DNA of 64,000 nt from Candidatus Kaistella beijingensis (lineage in GTDB: Bacteria; Bacteroidota; Bacteroidia; Flavobacteriales; Weeksellaceae). The translations under genes were made by a program, and so were the position numbers. The stretch spans positions 2,728,001 through 2,792,000 of the forward strand of contig NZ_CP071953.1 of NCBI RefSeq assembly GCF_020084865.1. The letters run 5' to 3'. The notes below the pieces were generated by a model. That model ran no database searches and had not been told where the DNA came from. It saw only the letters and a list, made by a program, of their open reading frames with translations. Shown one piece after another: positions 51,449 through 59,782 of the stretch; position 1 is the first letter of the stretch; each line of letters begins with the position of its first letter.

Positions 51449-52447
51449 ATGGGCATTAAAACTCCACAATTCCTGATTAAAATCCACAATTTTCTTGATG
51501 AAATCCACATCCCGTTTTTGGGAATTTCTCTATGGAAAATGTTCGAGGTTTACGGACAAGGCGTTTTCAGGATGCAAATAGGAAGAATTGCAGCGAGTAT
51601 TTCCTGGAGTTTTTTTTTAAGTCTGTTCCCATTTATTTTGTTTTTGCTTTCGTTGTTGCCGTATCTGCCGCATTACGACAAGCTTCAGTTCTATATTTTT
51701 GAGATTTTGATGCCGAATATTTTTCCGGCGCATATTCAAAAAGATGTGTCGGGTTATATCACCAATTTCATCATTCCGAATATGAAGAACATTAGCAATC
51801 TCACCATTGTTTTTGCGATGATTTTTGCGGTGAACGGAACGCATTCCCTCATTAACGGTTTCAATCTCAACACCAATCTGCAGCGTGGAGTCGTGAAAGA
51901 ATATTTGGTGGCATTCGTGATTACCATTGCGTTTATCGTATTGATTATCGCTTCCTTACTTGGTGTCTATTACAGTGAGGTGGTGCTGAAACTTTTCACT
52001 CCTGAAATTAATATTTCATGGCTCGTTGATAATATGTCGCGGATTATCGGATTTATTTCTTTTCCGGTTTTCTACTTTATTTTGTTGGCATTGTTTTATT
52101 GGGTGGGATGTTTAAAAATCACCACCTTTAAACAGGCGATTCCGGGCGCAATTCTCACCACCATTCTCTTTATTTTGCTGACGTACTTTTTTGCCATTTA
52201 TGTTAGAGATTTTGCCCGTTACAACGTGCTTTACGGTTCGATCGGTTCCATCATTTTGGTAATGGTTTGGGTGAATATCAACATCATTCTCATCCTTTTA
52301 GGAAATGAACTGAATATCGCCATTAAAAAAGTTCGTGTAGAAAAAATGATGGCGGATGAAATTGCAGCAAACGCCAATCAATTTAATCCGGATATTTTGC
52401 CGGATTTGGAAGAGGGGGATGATTCGCACACCATAAAAGTTACATGA
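51449..52447 (+). CDS. YihY/UPF0761-type inner-membrane protein
   Basis: A 332-residue protein with about six membrane segments. Typical family parts: GRIAASISWSFFLSLFPFILFLLSLLPYLPH, FAVNGTHSLINGFNLNTNLQRG and VLYGSIGSIILVMVWVNINIILILLGNELN. Function is unknown (the YihY family was once misnamed RNase BN). A -7-like TATCTTTG is at 51423-51430. Confidence 0.9.
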   Translation: MGIKTPQFLIKIHNFLDEIHIPFLGISLWKMFEVYGQGVFRMQIGRIAASISWSFFLSLFPFILFLLSLLPYLPHYDKLQFYIFEILMPNIFPAHIQKDVSGYITNFIIPNMKNISNLTIVFAMIFAVNGTHSLINGFNLNTNLQRGVVKEYLVAFVITIAFIVLIIASLLGVYYSEVVLKLFTPEINISWLVDNMSRIIGFISFPVFYFILLALFYWVGCLKITTFKQAIPGAILTTILFILLTYFFAIYVRDFARYNVLYGSIGSIILVMVWVNINIILILLGNELNIAIKKVRVEKMMADEIAANANQFNPDILPDLEEGDDSHTIKVT

Positions 52448-52468
52448 AGATTAAGTACAGGAACAAAA

Positions 52469-52494
52469 AAACTCCCGAAAAATTTCGCGAGTTT
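52469..52494. terminator. Possible terminator between convergent genes
   Basis: AAACTC / GAGTTT arms with an internal GAAA/TTTC pairing. It lies between the YihY and RNase G stops; the stem is short. Confidence 0.5.
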
Positions 52495-52529
52495 ATACTT
52501 CGCAATGGACTTTGCATCCATCTTCCATC

Positions 52530-54089
52530 TTAATTCGAATAACTCACCAATTCCTCTTTTTTAGAATTGATGATTTTGTACTCCAAATATTTGAACGAGT
52601 CGCGTGGAATAATCGTCACCCATTTTTTGTACTTTAGATACCATTTTGTCTGAATACTTACGATACCTTTTGTAAGGTAAGCTTCCACAAAAGGATGCAC
52701 GTGAAGGAAAATTTTTCCTTTATGCTGCTGAATGAGGTTTCTAATCACTTCCTCCATTCTTTCTACAACAACTATTGGTGCAAGGATTTCTCCGTCTGCA
52801 TTAGGATTTTCCTCTTTGGTTTCAATTTGCTTTTCGGGACGCGTTCTTTGTCGCGTCAGTTGTATGAGCCCGAATTTGCTCGGCGGTAAAATTTTGTGTC
52901 GCGCTTTGTCACGCTTCATTTCTTCTTTCAGGTGTTCGTACAAATCTTTTCTGTGTTCCGGATTGGTCATGTCGATAAAATCTACCACGATAATTCCGCC
53001 CATATCTCTCAAACGAAGTTGACGGGCGATTTCCGTTGCCGCCATTTTGTTCACGTTTAAAGCGTGGTCTTTGTTGGCAGAATTTCCTGATGAAATGTTG
53101 TTCCCCGAATTGACGTCGATCACGTGAAGTGCTTCTGTATGTTCTATTACAAGATAAGCACCTTTCGAGCTTGGAATATTCACGTGTTTTCCGAAACTCT
53201 GTTTTAGTTGTTTTTCAACATTATAATATTCCAAAAGCGGAGTAGGTCGGTCGTAAAACTGTACGATGTTTTTTCTTTCAGGAGCGATGACTTCGATATA
53301 GTTTTTCATATCGTTCACCATCTGTTCATCATCGCAAATAATCGAAACGAAATCCGCATTGAAATTGTCGCGAAGAATTGCAGAAGCTTTATCTTCCTCA
53401 CTCAAGACCTTGCTCGGAACTTTATTTTTCTGAATATTTTTAAAGGCAGTCTCCCATTTTTGAACCAGTTGATTCATGTCGTTGTGGAGTTCTGCTACTT
53501 TTTTTCCTTCTGCAACAGTTCTGATGATGACGCCGAAACCTTCAGGTTTAATGCTTTCAATTAAAGTTCTCAACCGTTCACGCTCTTCGGCATTTCCGAT
53601 TTTCTTGGAAATGGAAACGCTTTTGTCAAAAGGAATGAGTACGAGAAATCTTCCCGTTAAAGAAATCTGGGTAGAAATTCGTGGTCCTTTTGTAGAAATA
53701 GGTTCCTTTGTGATTTGAATCAGTACGCTTTCGTCTTTTGAAAGGACTTTATCGATGGTTCCGTTCTTGTTGATTTCCTTTTGAATTTCGAAATTTTTCA
53801 AAGAGGAAGTCTGCTGTTTTTTAGAAACCGTGTCGTTCAGAAATTTTTTGTACGTAAGAAATTGCGGTCCCAAATCCTGATAATGCAGAAACGCATCTTT
53901 CTCGTAGCCGATGCTCACGAACGCCGCATTCAGGTTGGGCGCGAGTTTTTTTACCTTGCCGATAAATAAATCACCCACCACGAAATCGCTTTTGTCCTCC
54001 TGTTCGTGGAGTTCGAAAAGCCTTCCGTCTTCGAGTAGGGCAATTTTGGATTGCTCATCTTCATGTGATATAATCAGTTCTTTCTTCAT
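52530..54089 (-). CDS. rng: Ribonuclease G/E family endoribonuclease
   Basis: A 519-residue RNase G-type protein: an N-terminal S1 domain with FVVGDLFIGKVKKLAPNLNAAFVSIGYEKDAFLHYQDLG and a catalytic core with HVIDVNSGN and DFIDMTNPEHRKDLYE, whose two Asp bind Mg. It lacks the long C-terminal scaffold of RNase E, so RNase G fits best. It processes 16S rRNA 5' ends and mRNA. Confidence 0.93.
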   Translation of the reverse strand: MKKELIISHEDEQSKIALLEDGRLFELHEQEDKSDFVVGDLFIGKVKKLAPNLNAAFVSIGYEKDAFLHYQDLGPQFLTYKKFLNDTVSKKQQTSSLKNFEIQKEINKNGTIDKVLSKDESVLIQITKEPISTKGPRISTQISLTGRFLVLIPFDKSVSISKKIGNAEERERLRTLIESIKPEGFGVIIRTVAEGKKVAELHNDMNQLVQKWETAFKNIQKNKVPSKVLSEEDKASAILRDNFNADFVSIICDDEQMVNDMKNYIEVIAPERKNIVQFYDRPTPLLEYYNVEKQLKQSFGKHVNIPSSKGAYLVIEHTEALHVIDVNSGNNISSGNSANKDHALNVNKMAATEIARQLRLRDMGGIIVVDFIDMTNPEHRKDLYEHLKEEMKRDKARHKILPPSKFGLIQLTRQRTRPEKQIETKEENPNADGEILAPIVVVERMEEVIRNLIQQHKGKIFLHVHPFVEAYLTKGIVSIQTKWYLKYKKWVTIIPRDSFKYLEYKIINSKKEELVSYSN

Positions 54090-54406
54090 TATTTATTTTA
54101 AAATTAAGAGATTAGGTAATTAAGAGATTAAGAATTTACACTCTCGTTACTTGATGTCTTAATAGATTTTTTAGAAATTAAGGCATTAAGTAATGAAGAG
54201 GTTAAAAAAATATACTCTTTTTACTTGTGGTCTTAATTGATTTTTTGTTTTTTTAAATAAAGGAAAAATCAGAAAGGGTAAGAAATCTCTTAATTCCCTA
54301 ATTTCTTAATCCCTTAATTCTCCTTAAAAACAAAAATATAGTCGGTGACCTTTTAAGTAATTAAAAACACCAACTATATTATATATTGAGAAATCTCTCG
54401 TAGAGA
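54090..54406. other. 317-bp gap: word repeats and terminator, no gene
   Basis: Contains TTAAGAGATTAAG/AAGGCATTAAG words (54105-54215) and inverted relatives (CTCTTAATTCCCTAATTTC, 54287-54322), forming a large imperfect inverted repeat. The terminator of the HU gene pair lies at 54335-54380. No ORF or RNA gene seen. Confidence 0.65.
54335..54380 (-). terminator. Terminator of the HU / 29-residue gene pair
   Basis: On the minus strand, AATATAGTTGGTG pairs with CACCGACTATATT (one G-T pair), a 20-nt loop lies between, and TTTTTG TTTTT follows. Confidence 0.8.
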
Positions 54407-54496
54407 TTATTTTTTCTTATGTCTGTTTGCTCTCCTTCTTTTCTTTCTCTTGTGAGTCGCTACCTTGTGTCTTTTTCTTTTCTTTCCGCTTGGCAT
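54407..54496 (-). CDS. 29-residue very basic protein
   Basis: ATG at 54496 to TAA at 54407 encodes 29 residues, MPSGKKRKRHKVATHKRKKR then RRANRHKKK, with 19 basic residues (Lys, Arg, His). It sits 40 bp after the HU gene and before the shared terminator, so it is transcribed. Such tiny Lys/Arg proteins are usually ribosomal; I recall a Bacteroidota-specific large-subunit protein (bL38) in Flavobacterium johnsoniae but cannot confirm this is it. The cluster of positive charge strongly suggests rRNA or nucleic-acid contact. Confidence 0.75.
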   Translation of the reverse strand: MPSGKKRKRHKVATHKRKKRRRANRHKKK

Positions 54497-54536
54497 AATT
54501 TATATTTTTTATTTTAAGTTACTTATTTTCCGTTGA

Positions 54537-54827
54537 TTATTTTACTGCTACTTTGGCTTTTACTTTTTCAACAAAAGTTTTGGAAGGTTTGAAAGCCGGG
54601 ATATTGTGCGCCGGGATTTCGATTGCCGTGTTCTTTGATATGTTTCTTCCTGTTTTTGCTGCTCTTGTTTTGATGATAAATGAACCGAATCCTCTTAAAT
54701 AAACATTGTCACCATTGTACATTGAAGTTCTGATTTCCTGCATGAATGCCTCTACAACTTTCTGAGTTTCATTCTTTTCAGTTCCCAATTTATTTGAGAT
54801 GGTATTTACCAATTCTGCCTTTGTCAT
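54537..54827 (-). CDS. hup: HU-type DNA-binding protein
   Basis: A 96-residue HU/IHF-family protein: MTKAELVNTISNKLGTEKNET at the start, MYNGDNVYLRGFGSFIIKTRAAKTGRNISKN for the DNA-wrapping arms and AIEIPAHNIPAFKPSKTFVEKVKAK at the end. It bends and packs DNA. First gene of a two-gene transcript with the 29-residue gene. The minus-strand promoter candidate (TTTG-N17-TATATTTG, -7 at 54857-54864) overlaps the divergent mutY promoter. Confidence 0.94.
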   Translation of the reverse strand: MTKAELVNTISNKLGTEKNETQKVVEAFMQEIRTSMYNGDNVYLRGFGSFIIKTRAAKTGRNISKNTAIEIPAHNIPAFKPSKTFVEKVKAKVAVK

Positions 54828-54851
54828 TTCCTGTATTTATTTATATTTTTG
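54820..54851 (+). promoter_or_regulatory. mutY promoter
   Basis: TTTG (54820-54823), 20-nt spacer, TATTTTTG (54844-54851). The -33 box lies at the 5' edge of the HU coding region, so mutY and hup promoters overlap back to back. The predicted leader to the TTG start at 54875 is about 18 nt. Confidence 0.75.
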
Positions 54852-54874
54852 GTGTGCAAATATATGAACATTTT

Positions 54875-55903
54875 TTGAAAACAAAAAAACAAAATGCTGA
54901 TTTTCTTCACGTTGGTGCGAAATTATTGGCATGGTACAAAATCCACGGCAGAGAGCTTCCTTTCCGAAAAACCAAAAATCCCTACAATATTTGGATTTGC
55001 GAAATTATTTTTCAGCAGACCAGAATCGAACAGGGTTTGAATCATTATAAAAATTTCATCCAAAGATTTCCCGATGTCGAAACTTTGGCAAGTGCGGAAA
55101 CCGATGAAGTTTTACTTTATTGGAAAGGACTTGGCTATTATTCCAGAGCTTTGAATCTGCATAAAGCCTCCAAACAAATTATTGAAGATTTTAATGGGAA
55201 ATTCCCCGAAAACTACGACGACATCTTGAAATTGAAAGGAGTTGGGAAATATACCGCCGCTGCAATTTCGAGTATTTGTTTTAATGAAAAAATACCTGCG
55301 GTCGATGGAAATTTTTATCGGGTTTTGTCGCGGGTTTTTGCGGATGATTTTGATATTTCCAGTACAAAAGCGTTTCCGTATTTTTCGGAATTGGCTTTAA
55401 TGATGATGCCTAAAAATGAAGCGGGACATTTTAATGAGGCGATGATGGATTTGGGTTCCGAAATCTGTAAACCAAAAAATCCTAATTGTGAAATCTGTCC
55501 TTTAAATAAAGACTGTCTTGCTTTTCAATCAGGAAAGGTTCAAAATTTTCCCGTGAAATCAAAGAAAACAAAAGCAACCGATTTGGAACTAAAGTACTAT
55601 TTCGTAGAATTTGAAAATCAATTTTTAATCAAACAACGAAAAGACGACTTCATTTGGAAGAAATTGTATGAATTTCCGATTGAAATTCCCAAAAATTTTG
55701 AAGGATTTATTACCACTCAAAAAACGGTTTCTCATAAACTCACCCACAAAAATTTGACGATACATCTATTTAAGGTGAAGTTGAACTCAAAAAAAATGTT
55801 TGAAGATTTCGCGAATGAAAATGATTTTCTGATTACCGATTTGGAAGAGTCGCACCAAAAATCATTTCCAAAACCGCTTGAGAATTATTTGTATAGTATT
55901 TAA
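54875..55903 (+). CDS. mutY: A/G-specific adenine DNA glycosylase MutY
   Basis: A 342-residue repair enzyme removing adenine opposite 8-oxoguanine. Catalytic Glu43 in WICEIIFQQTRIEQGL, HhH LKGVGKYTAAAIS (119-132), catalytic Asp144 in PAVDGNFYRVLSRVF, the [4Fe-4S] cysteines CKPKNPNCEICPLNKDC, and a C-terminal NUDIX-like part (YYFVEFENQFLIKQRKDDF, WKKLYEFPIE). The start is TTG at 54875; an upstream open frame to 54746 overlaps hup and its promoter and is ruled out. Confidence 0.92.
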   Translation: MKTKKQNADFLHVGAKLLAWYKIHGRELPFRKTKNPYNIWICEIIFQQTRIEQGLNHYKNFIQRFPDVETLASAETDEVLLYWKGLGYYSRALNLHKASKQIIEDFNGKFPENYDDILKLKGVGKYTAAAISSICFNEKIPAVDGNFYRVLSRVFADDFDISSTKAFPYFSELALMMMPKNEAGHFNEAMMDLGSEICKPKNPNCEICPLNKDCLAFQSGKVQNFPVKSKKTKATDLELKYYFVEFENQFLIKQRKDDFIWKKLYEFPIEIPKNFEGFITTQKTVSHKLTHKNLTIHLFKVKLNSKKMFEDFANENDFLITDLEESHQKSFPKPLENYLYSI

Positions 55904-56240
55904 CGCTCGTAGATTTTGCAGATGACGCAGATTCTAAATGTGTAATTTAATTAGCAGTAAATCTGCGCTATGCGTGTAATCTGAGAGAATATAAAAATTT
56001 TTGAAATTAAAAATGGAATTCCCATTTAACATAAACAGACTTTCACCATCTAAAAAGTACAATTTCAATTCTAAATAGAAATTTGTTTTACAGGGATTTA
56101 GGAATCTCTTCAGAATTAAATGATTGATAATGCAAAATATTTTTCGAGGTTCCTAAATCTTTTTCCATTTAATTTCCACTTCTGATAAATCTTCCGTCTT
56201 CGGACTTCCCAATTCCGACAAAAAGAATTATTTTTGCCCA
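55904..56240. other. 337-bp gap between mutY and gldD
   Basis: No gene seen. It has CGCAGATT (55926-55933) and AATCTGCG (55960-55967) as an inverted repeat within TGCAGATGACGCAG/TCTGCGCTATGCG words, and AT-rich low-complexity DNA beyond. Ends with a -7 box TATTTTTG at 56229-56236, 4 nt before the gldD ATG. Confidence 0.6.
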
Positions 56241-56795
56241 ATGTTTAAAAAACTCATTTTCATCTTTTTAACGCTTATTTTAGTTTCCTGTGGTGAAGAA
56301 GCAAAGCCGAAACCTTCCGGCGAACTACGTCTGGAATATCCGCAAGCAAAATATGAAAGTTACTCATCACCCTGTAATTTCACTTTTGAATACTCGGATT
56401 TTGCGAAGGTTGAAAATGCTAAAAACCCTTGTTGGTACTACATTTATTACCCGAAAATGAAGGCAAAAGTTTTTCTGACTTATTTCCCAATCAAAAACGA
56501 TTTTGCTTTACACGTGAAGGAATCTGAGAAAATGGTTTACGAACATACCATTAAAGCAACTTCCATCGATACCAAATCTTTCAGTTATCCCGAAAGAAAA
56601 GTTTACGGAAATTTTTATGAGCTGAAAGGTCCATCTGCATCGAACCTGCAGTTTTTTGTGACCGATTCTACCAAACATTATGTGACAGCAAACCTGTATT
56701 TTAACAGTCGTCCAAAACCTGATTCACTTGCTCCGGCTGTAAATTATATCAAGAAAGATTTACTTCATTTAATCGACACTTTCCAATGGAAATAA
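56241..56795 (+). CDS. gldD: Gliding-motility lipoprotein GldD
   Basis: A 184-residue lipoprotein (lipobox LVSC, Cys17) with GldD features: GELRLEYPQAKYESY, PCNFTFEYSDFAKVEN, NPCWYYIYYPKMKAKVFLTYFPI and HYVTANLYFNSRPKPDSLAPAVNYIKKDLLHLIDTFQWK. GldD is needed for gliding and secretion in Flavobacterium; many Chryseobacterium carry it without visible gliding. Its position after mutY matches the common flavobacterial order. Confidence 0.9.
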   Translation: MFKKLIFIFLTLILVSCGEEAKPKPSGELRLEYPQAKYESYSSPCNFTFEYSDFAKVENAKNPCWYYIYYPKMKAKVFLTYFPIKNDFALHVKESEKMVYEHTIKATSIDTKSFSYPERKVYGNFYELKGPSASNLQFFVTDSTKHYVTANLYFNSRPKPDSLAPAVNYIKKDLLHLIDTFQWK

Positions 56796-56882
56796 TAATT
56801 AATAATGAAGAATTAATAATTAAAAGCGTTATCAAACAATATCAAATAACATCAAACAAATTCAAATAAAAAAACAATATAA

Positions 56883-57803
56883 ATGAAATTACTAGTCGTT
56901 GGTTCAGTTGCTTTCGATGCGATTGAAACCCCTTTCGGAAAGACCGATAAAATATTGGGTGGTGCTGCAACGTACATCACTTTGGCGTCGTCGATTCTTA
57001 ATGTTCCTTCGGGCATTGTTTCCGTTGTTGGTGGCGATTTTCCGCAGTCGGATTTGGATATGCTTTCCAACAGAGGAGTAAACATTGAAGGAATTGAAAT
57101 CATTAAAGACGGAAAAACTTTTTTCTGGAGCGGCAAATATCACAATGATTTGAATTCGAGAGATACTTTGGTGACTGAAGTGAACGTTCTAGAAAATTTC
57201 GATCCAAAAATTCCAGATTCTATGCAGGATGCAGAGATTTTATTGTTAGGAAACCTTCATCCGGGAGTTCAACTTTCAGTGTTGGAAAAAATGCAAAACC
57301 GTCCGAAATTGGTTATTCTCGATACGATGAACTTTTGGATGGATTCAGCTTGGGACACGTTGATGCAGATGATTGCAAAAACTGATGTAATTACGATTAA
57401 TGACGAAGAAGCACGGCAGCTTTCAGGAGAGTATTCTTTGGTAAAAGCTGCAAAAAAAATCCACGATATGGGTCCAAAATACGTGATCATCAAAAAAGGA
57501 GAACACGGAGCTTTGCTTTTCCACGACGGAAAAATCTTTGCAATTCCTGCGCTTCCTTTGGAAGATGTTTTTGATCCAACTGGGGCAGGAGATACTTTTG
57601 CAGGTGGATTTGCAGCGTATTTGGCGAAAAAAGAAGACTTCGGTTTTGAAACGATGAAATCTGCTTTAATCGCAGGTTCTGCGATGGCTTCTTTCACCGT
57701 AGAAAAATTTGGGACAGAAAAATTGCAGGAAGTTACAGAAGGCGAAATGATTGCAAGAATAAAGAATTTCAAGGACTTAACGACTTTCGAAGTTGAAGTA
57801 TAA
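56883..57803 (+). CDS. PfkB-family sugar/nucleoside kinase
   Basis: A 306-residue ribokinase-fold enzyme. N-terminal LLVVGSVAFDAIETPFG, GGAATYITLASSIL (di-Gly), VITINDEEARQLSGEYS and C-terminal VFDPTGAGDTFAGGFAAYLA with the catalytic Asp. The substrate (fructose, ribose, adenosine or other) cannot be assigned. Followed by a strong terminator. Confidence 0.9.
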   Translation: MKLLVVGSVAFDAIETPFGKTDKILGGAATYITLASSILNVPSGIVSVVGGDFPQSDLDMLSNRGVNIEGIEIIKDGKTFFWSGKYHNDLNSRDTLVTEVNVLENFDPKIPDSMQDAEILLLGNLHPGVQLSVLEKMQNRPKLVILDTMNFWMDSAWDTLMQMIAKTDVITINDEEARQLSGEYSLVKAAKKIHDMGPKYVIIKKGEHGALLFHDGKIFAIPALPLEDVFDPTGAGDTFAGGFAAYLAKKEDFGFETMKSALIAGSAMASFTVEKFGTEKLQEVTEGEMIARIKNFKDLTTFEVEV

Positions 57804-57810
57804 ATATTTT

Positions 57811-57836
57811 TTCCCGCAGATTTTCTTCTGCGGGAA
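57811..57836 (+). terminator. Terminator after the PfkB kinase gene
   Basis: Perfect 10-bp GC-containing stem TTCCCGCAGA / TCTGCGGGAA with a 6-nt loop, though only a short T tail follows. Confidence 0.8.
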
Positions 57837-57892
57837 TTTAACTTTTAATCAAAATTAAATCTGAATAATAAATTCAGTTAAAAGGAAAAATA

Positions 57893-59722
57893 ATGAAAAA
57901 GATTTTTGGTGTTGCGTTGATGGTGAGTTTCGGCAGTTTTTTGTCGGCTCAATATATGATCATCGGGAAAGACAGTATTTCACTCGACCAGTATAAAAAG
58001 GAATACAAATACGGTTTGGAAAATAACGGTATTGAAAAAACGATTGCTTCCACAGAGGATTTCCATTTGTTACAGCAGTTTGCGGCCGATAAAAAAATTG
58101 ATACCACTGCTGCTTTCCGTGAAAAGATGATGGATAAAGAAGGGGAATTGAGAAGCAAGTTTTTCTTTCCAAAACAAGTCATCGATCCCGTTTTAAACGA
58201 TTACATGAAAGATTTGCAGACTGAAAAGCAAGTCCAGATTTTCATCGCTCAAAAAACGGAAGGCGACACCAACAATTACCAACAGATTTACAATGATGTA
58301 AAATCGGGAAAAATCACGATGGAAGAAGCCATTTCCAAATACACCAAATCCAATCCGAAACCTTTTTTCGTGAAACCGGGAGGTATTGACAACAGTCTTT
58401 ATTCTGAATTGAAGGTGATTCCAAATAATTCCTACACCAAATTGCTGGACAAACCTGGTTATTTTGCTTTTGCGAAATTATTGAGTTCTCGCCCGACTTT
58501 GGGTTACATGGTTTTCGGTACGGTTTCCTACCCCAAAAATGCTGAATCCGATGCGATGAAGGCAAAAATTTATGCAGATTTGAAAGCTGGAAAAACTTTT
58601 CAAGAAGTGGCAAAATTATACGGAGCCAACGAACATGAAAAAGATAACGGTGGAGTAGTGATGGGTTCTCCAACGCTTCCAGATGAAGTTTATGCACTTT
58701 TTAAAGGTAAAAAAGCAGGTTATTACACCCCCGAACCTATTCTCTTTGGCGAAAACTATTTCGTGTTCAATCTTTACAATGTTGAACCCTATACACTAAC
58801 GGAGAACAATAGAGAATTCTTTTTGCGTGACATGAACAATTCGCTGTATGGAGAGGTTCTGCAGGATAAAATGTTGGCCTTTCTAAAATCAGATCCAACT
58901 TACAAGGAATTTCCGGAATTTCAGAATGTGAGAAAATCGTCTCAGAACTTCTTTGCCGCGAAATATAATTCGGTTCTTTATCAGTACAGAAATCATAAAA
59001 CCACTGTTGGTGACATCAAAAAAATGATTGGCGACAAAAAAGCTGACGCCGAGAAACTTTCTCCTGCGATTTGGGGAGAATCCGTCGCAGCGGTAAATTC
59101 TCAGGATTTGATGAAGTTTTACAGCGAGGATTTTACTAATCAGAAAGAAATAAAAAAACAACTTGAAGAATTTAAGAGAGGTCTGTATTCCGATTATATC
59201 TTCTCCAGATATTTGAATGAAGAAATCTCTAAAAACCCACAACTGCTCACCGATTACTACAACAAAAACAAGTCGAAATACATGTGGGGAAATCGTGCAG
59301 AAGGTAGGGTAGCCATAATTTCGGATCAAGGTCTTACTAAAGATATTGAGACACAGATTAAAGATCCAAAAAACTGGGAAACTTTAAAATCAAAATATTA
59401 CGGAAAGCTGAACGACAAGAAACAAATTCTCGTGAATTTCGAAAAAGGTGAAATGTCGGAAGATGCAGAAGTTTTCACAAAATACAATGTTCCCTTCAAA
59501 CCAGGTGTTTTTCAAACCAAAATGGGCGAAAGATTTTTGGTGATTGCCATCGATAAAATTTTGCCACCTTCACAAATGACACAGGAGGAAGCTTCCGAAT
59601 TATTGAAAGATGCAGTAACTGAACAAAAATTAAGAGAAACCATTGCCGCTCAAAAAGCAAAAACAAAAATCATTATTCAGCCCGAATTCATGAAAGATTT
59701 GGAAAAGAATTTTAAGAAATAA
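57893..59722 (+). CDS. PpiC-type peptidyl-prolyl isomerase/chaperone, exported
   Basis: A 609-residue periplasmic protein with a signal peptide (about 1-19, ending LSAQ). Helical N-terminal chaperone part (SLDQYKKEYKYGLENNGIEK), a parvulin-like block around GYMVFGTVSYPKNAESDAMKAKIYADLKAGKTFQEVAKLYG...GGVVMGSPTLPDEVYALFKGKKAGYYTPEPILFG, and a weaker repeat near the C-terminus (FEKGEMSEDAEVFTKYNVPFKPGVFQTKMG). It pairs with the SurA-like gene 60 bp downstream; they probably assist outer-membrane protein folding. Confidence 0.85.
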   Translation: MKKIFGVALMVSFGSFLSAQYMIIGKDSISLDQYKKEYKYGLENNGIEKTIASTEDFHLLQQFAADKKIDTTAAFREKMMDKEGELRSKFFFPKQVIDPVLNDYMKDLQTEKQVQIFIAQKTEGDTNNYQQIYNDVKSGKITMEEAISKYTKSNPKPFFVKPGGIDNSLYSELKVIPNNSYTKLLDKPGYFAFAKLLSSRPTLGYMVFGTVSYPKNAESDAMKAKIYADLKAGKTFQEVAKLYGANEHEKDNGGVVMGSPTLPDEVYALFKGKKAGYYTPEPILFGENYFVFNLYNVEPYTLTENNREFFLRDMNNSLYGEVLQDKMLAFLKSDPTYKEFPEFQNVRKSSQNFFAAKYNSVLYQYRNHKTTVGDIKKMIGDKKADAEKLSPAIWGESVAAVNSQDLMKFYSEDFTNQKEIKKQLEEFKRGLYSDYIFSRYLNEEISKNPQLLTDYYNKNKSKYMWGNRAEGRVAIISDQGLTKDIETQIKDPKNWETLKSKYYGKLNDKKQILVNFEKGEMSEDAEVFTKYNVPFKPGVFQTKMGERFLVIAIDKILPPSQMTQEEASELLKDAVTEQKLRETIAAQKAKTKIIIQPEFMKDLEKNFKK

Positions 59723-59782
59723 TTATAATAAAAAATGCAGATTATTTCGTTTAGAATGATAATTTTGCAAATCGTATAAAAA

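Noticed and set aside
54746-54874. An extended N-terminus for MutY from an upstream start
   Set aside because: It would overlap hup and its promoter, and the extra residues have no family match; the TTG at 54875 fits family length.
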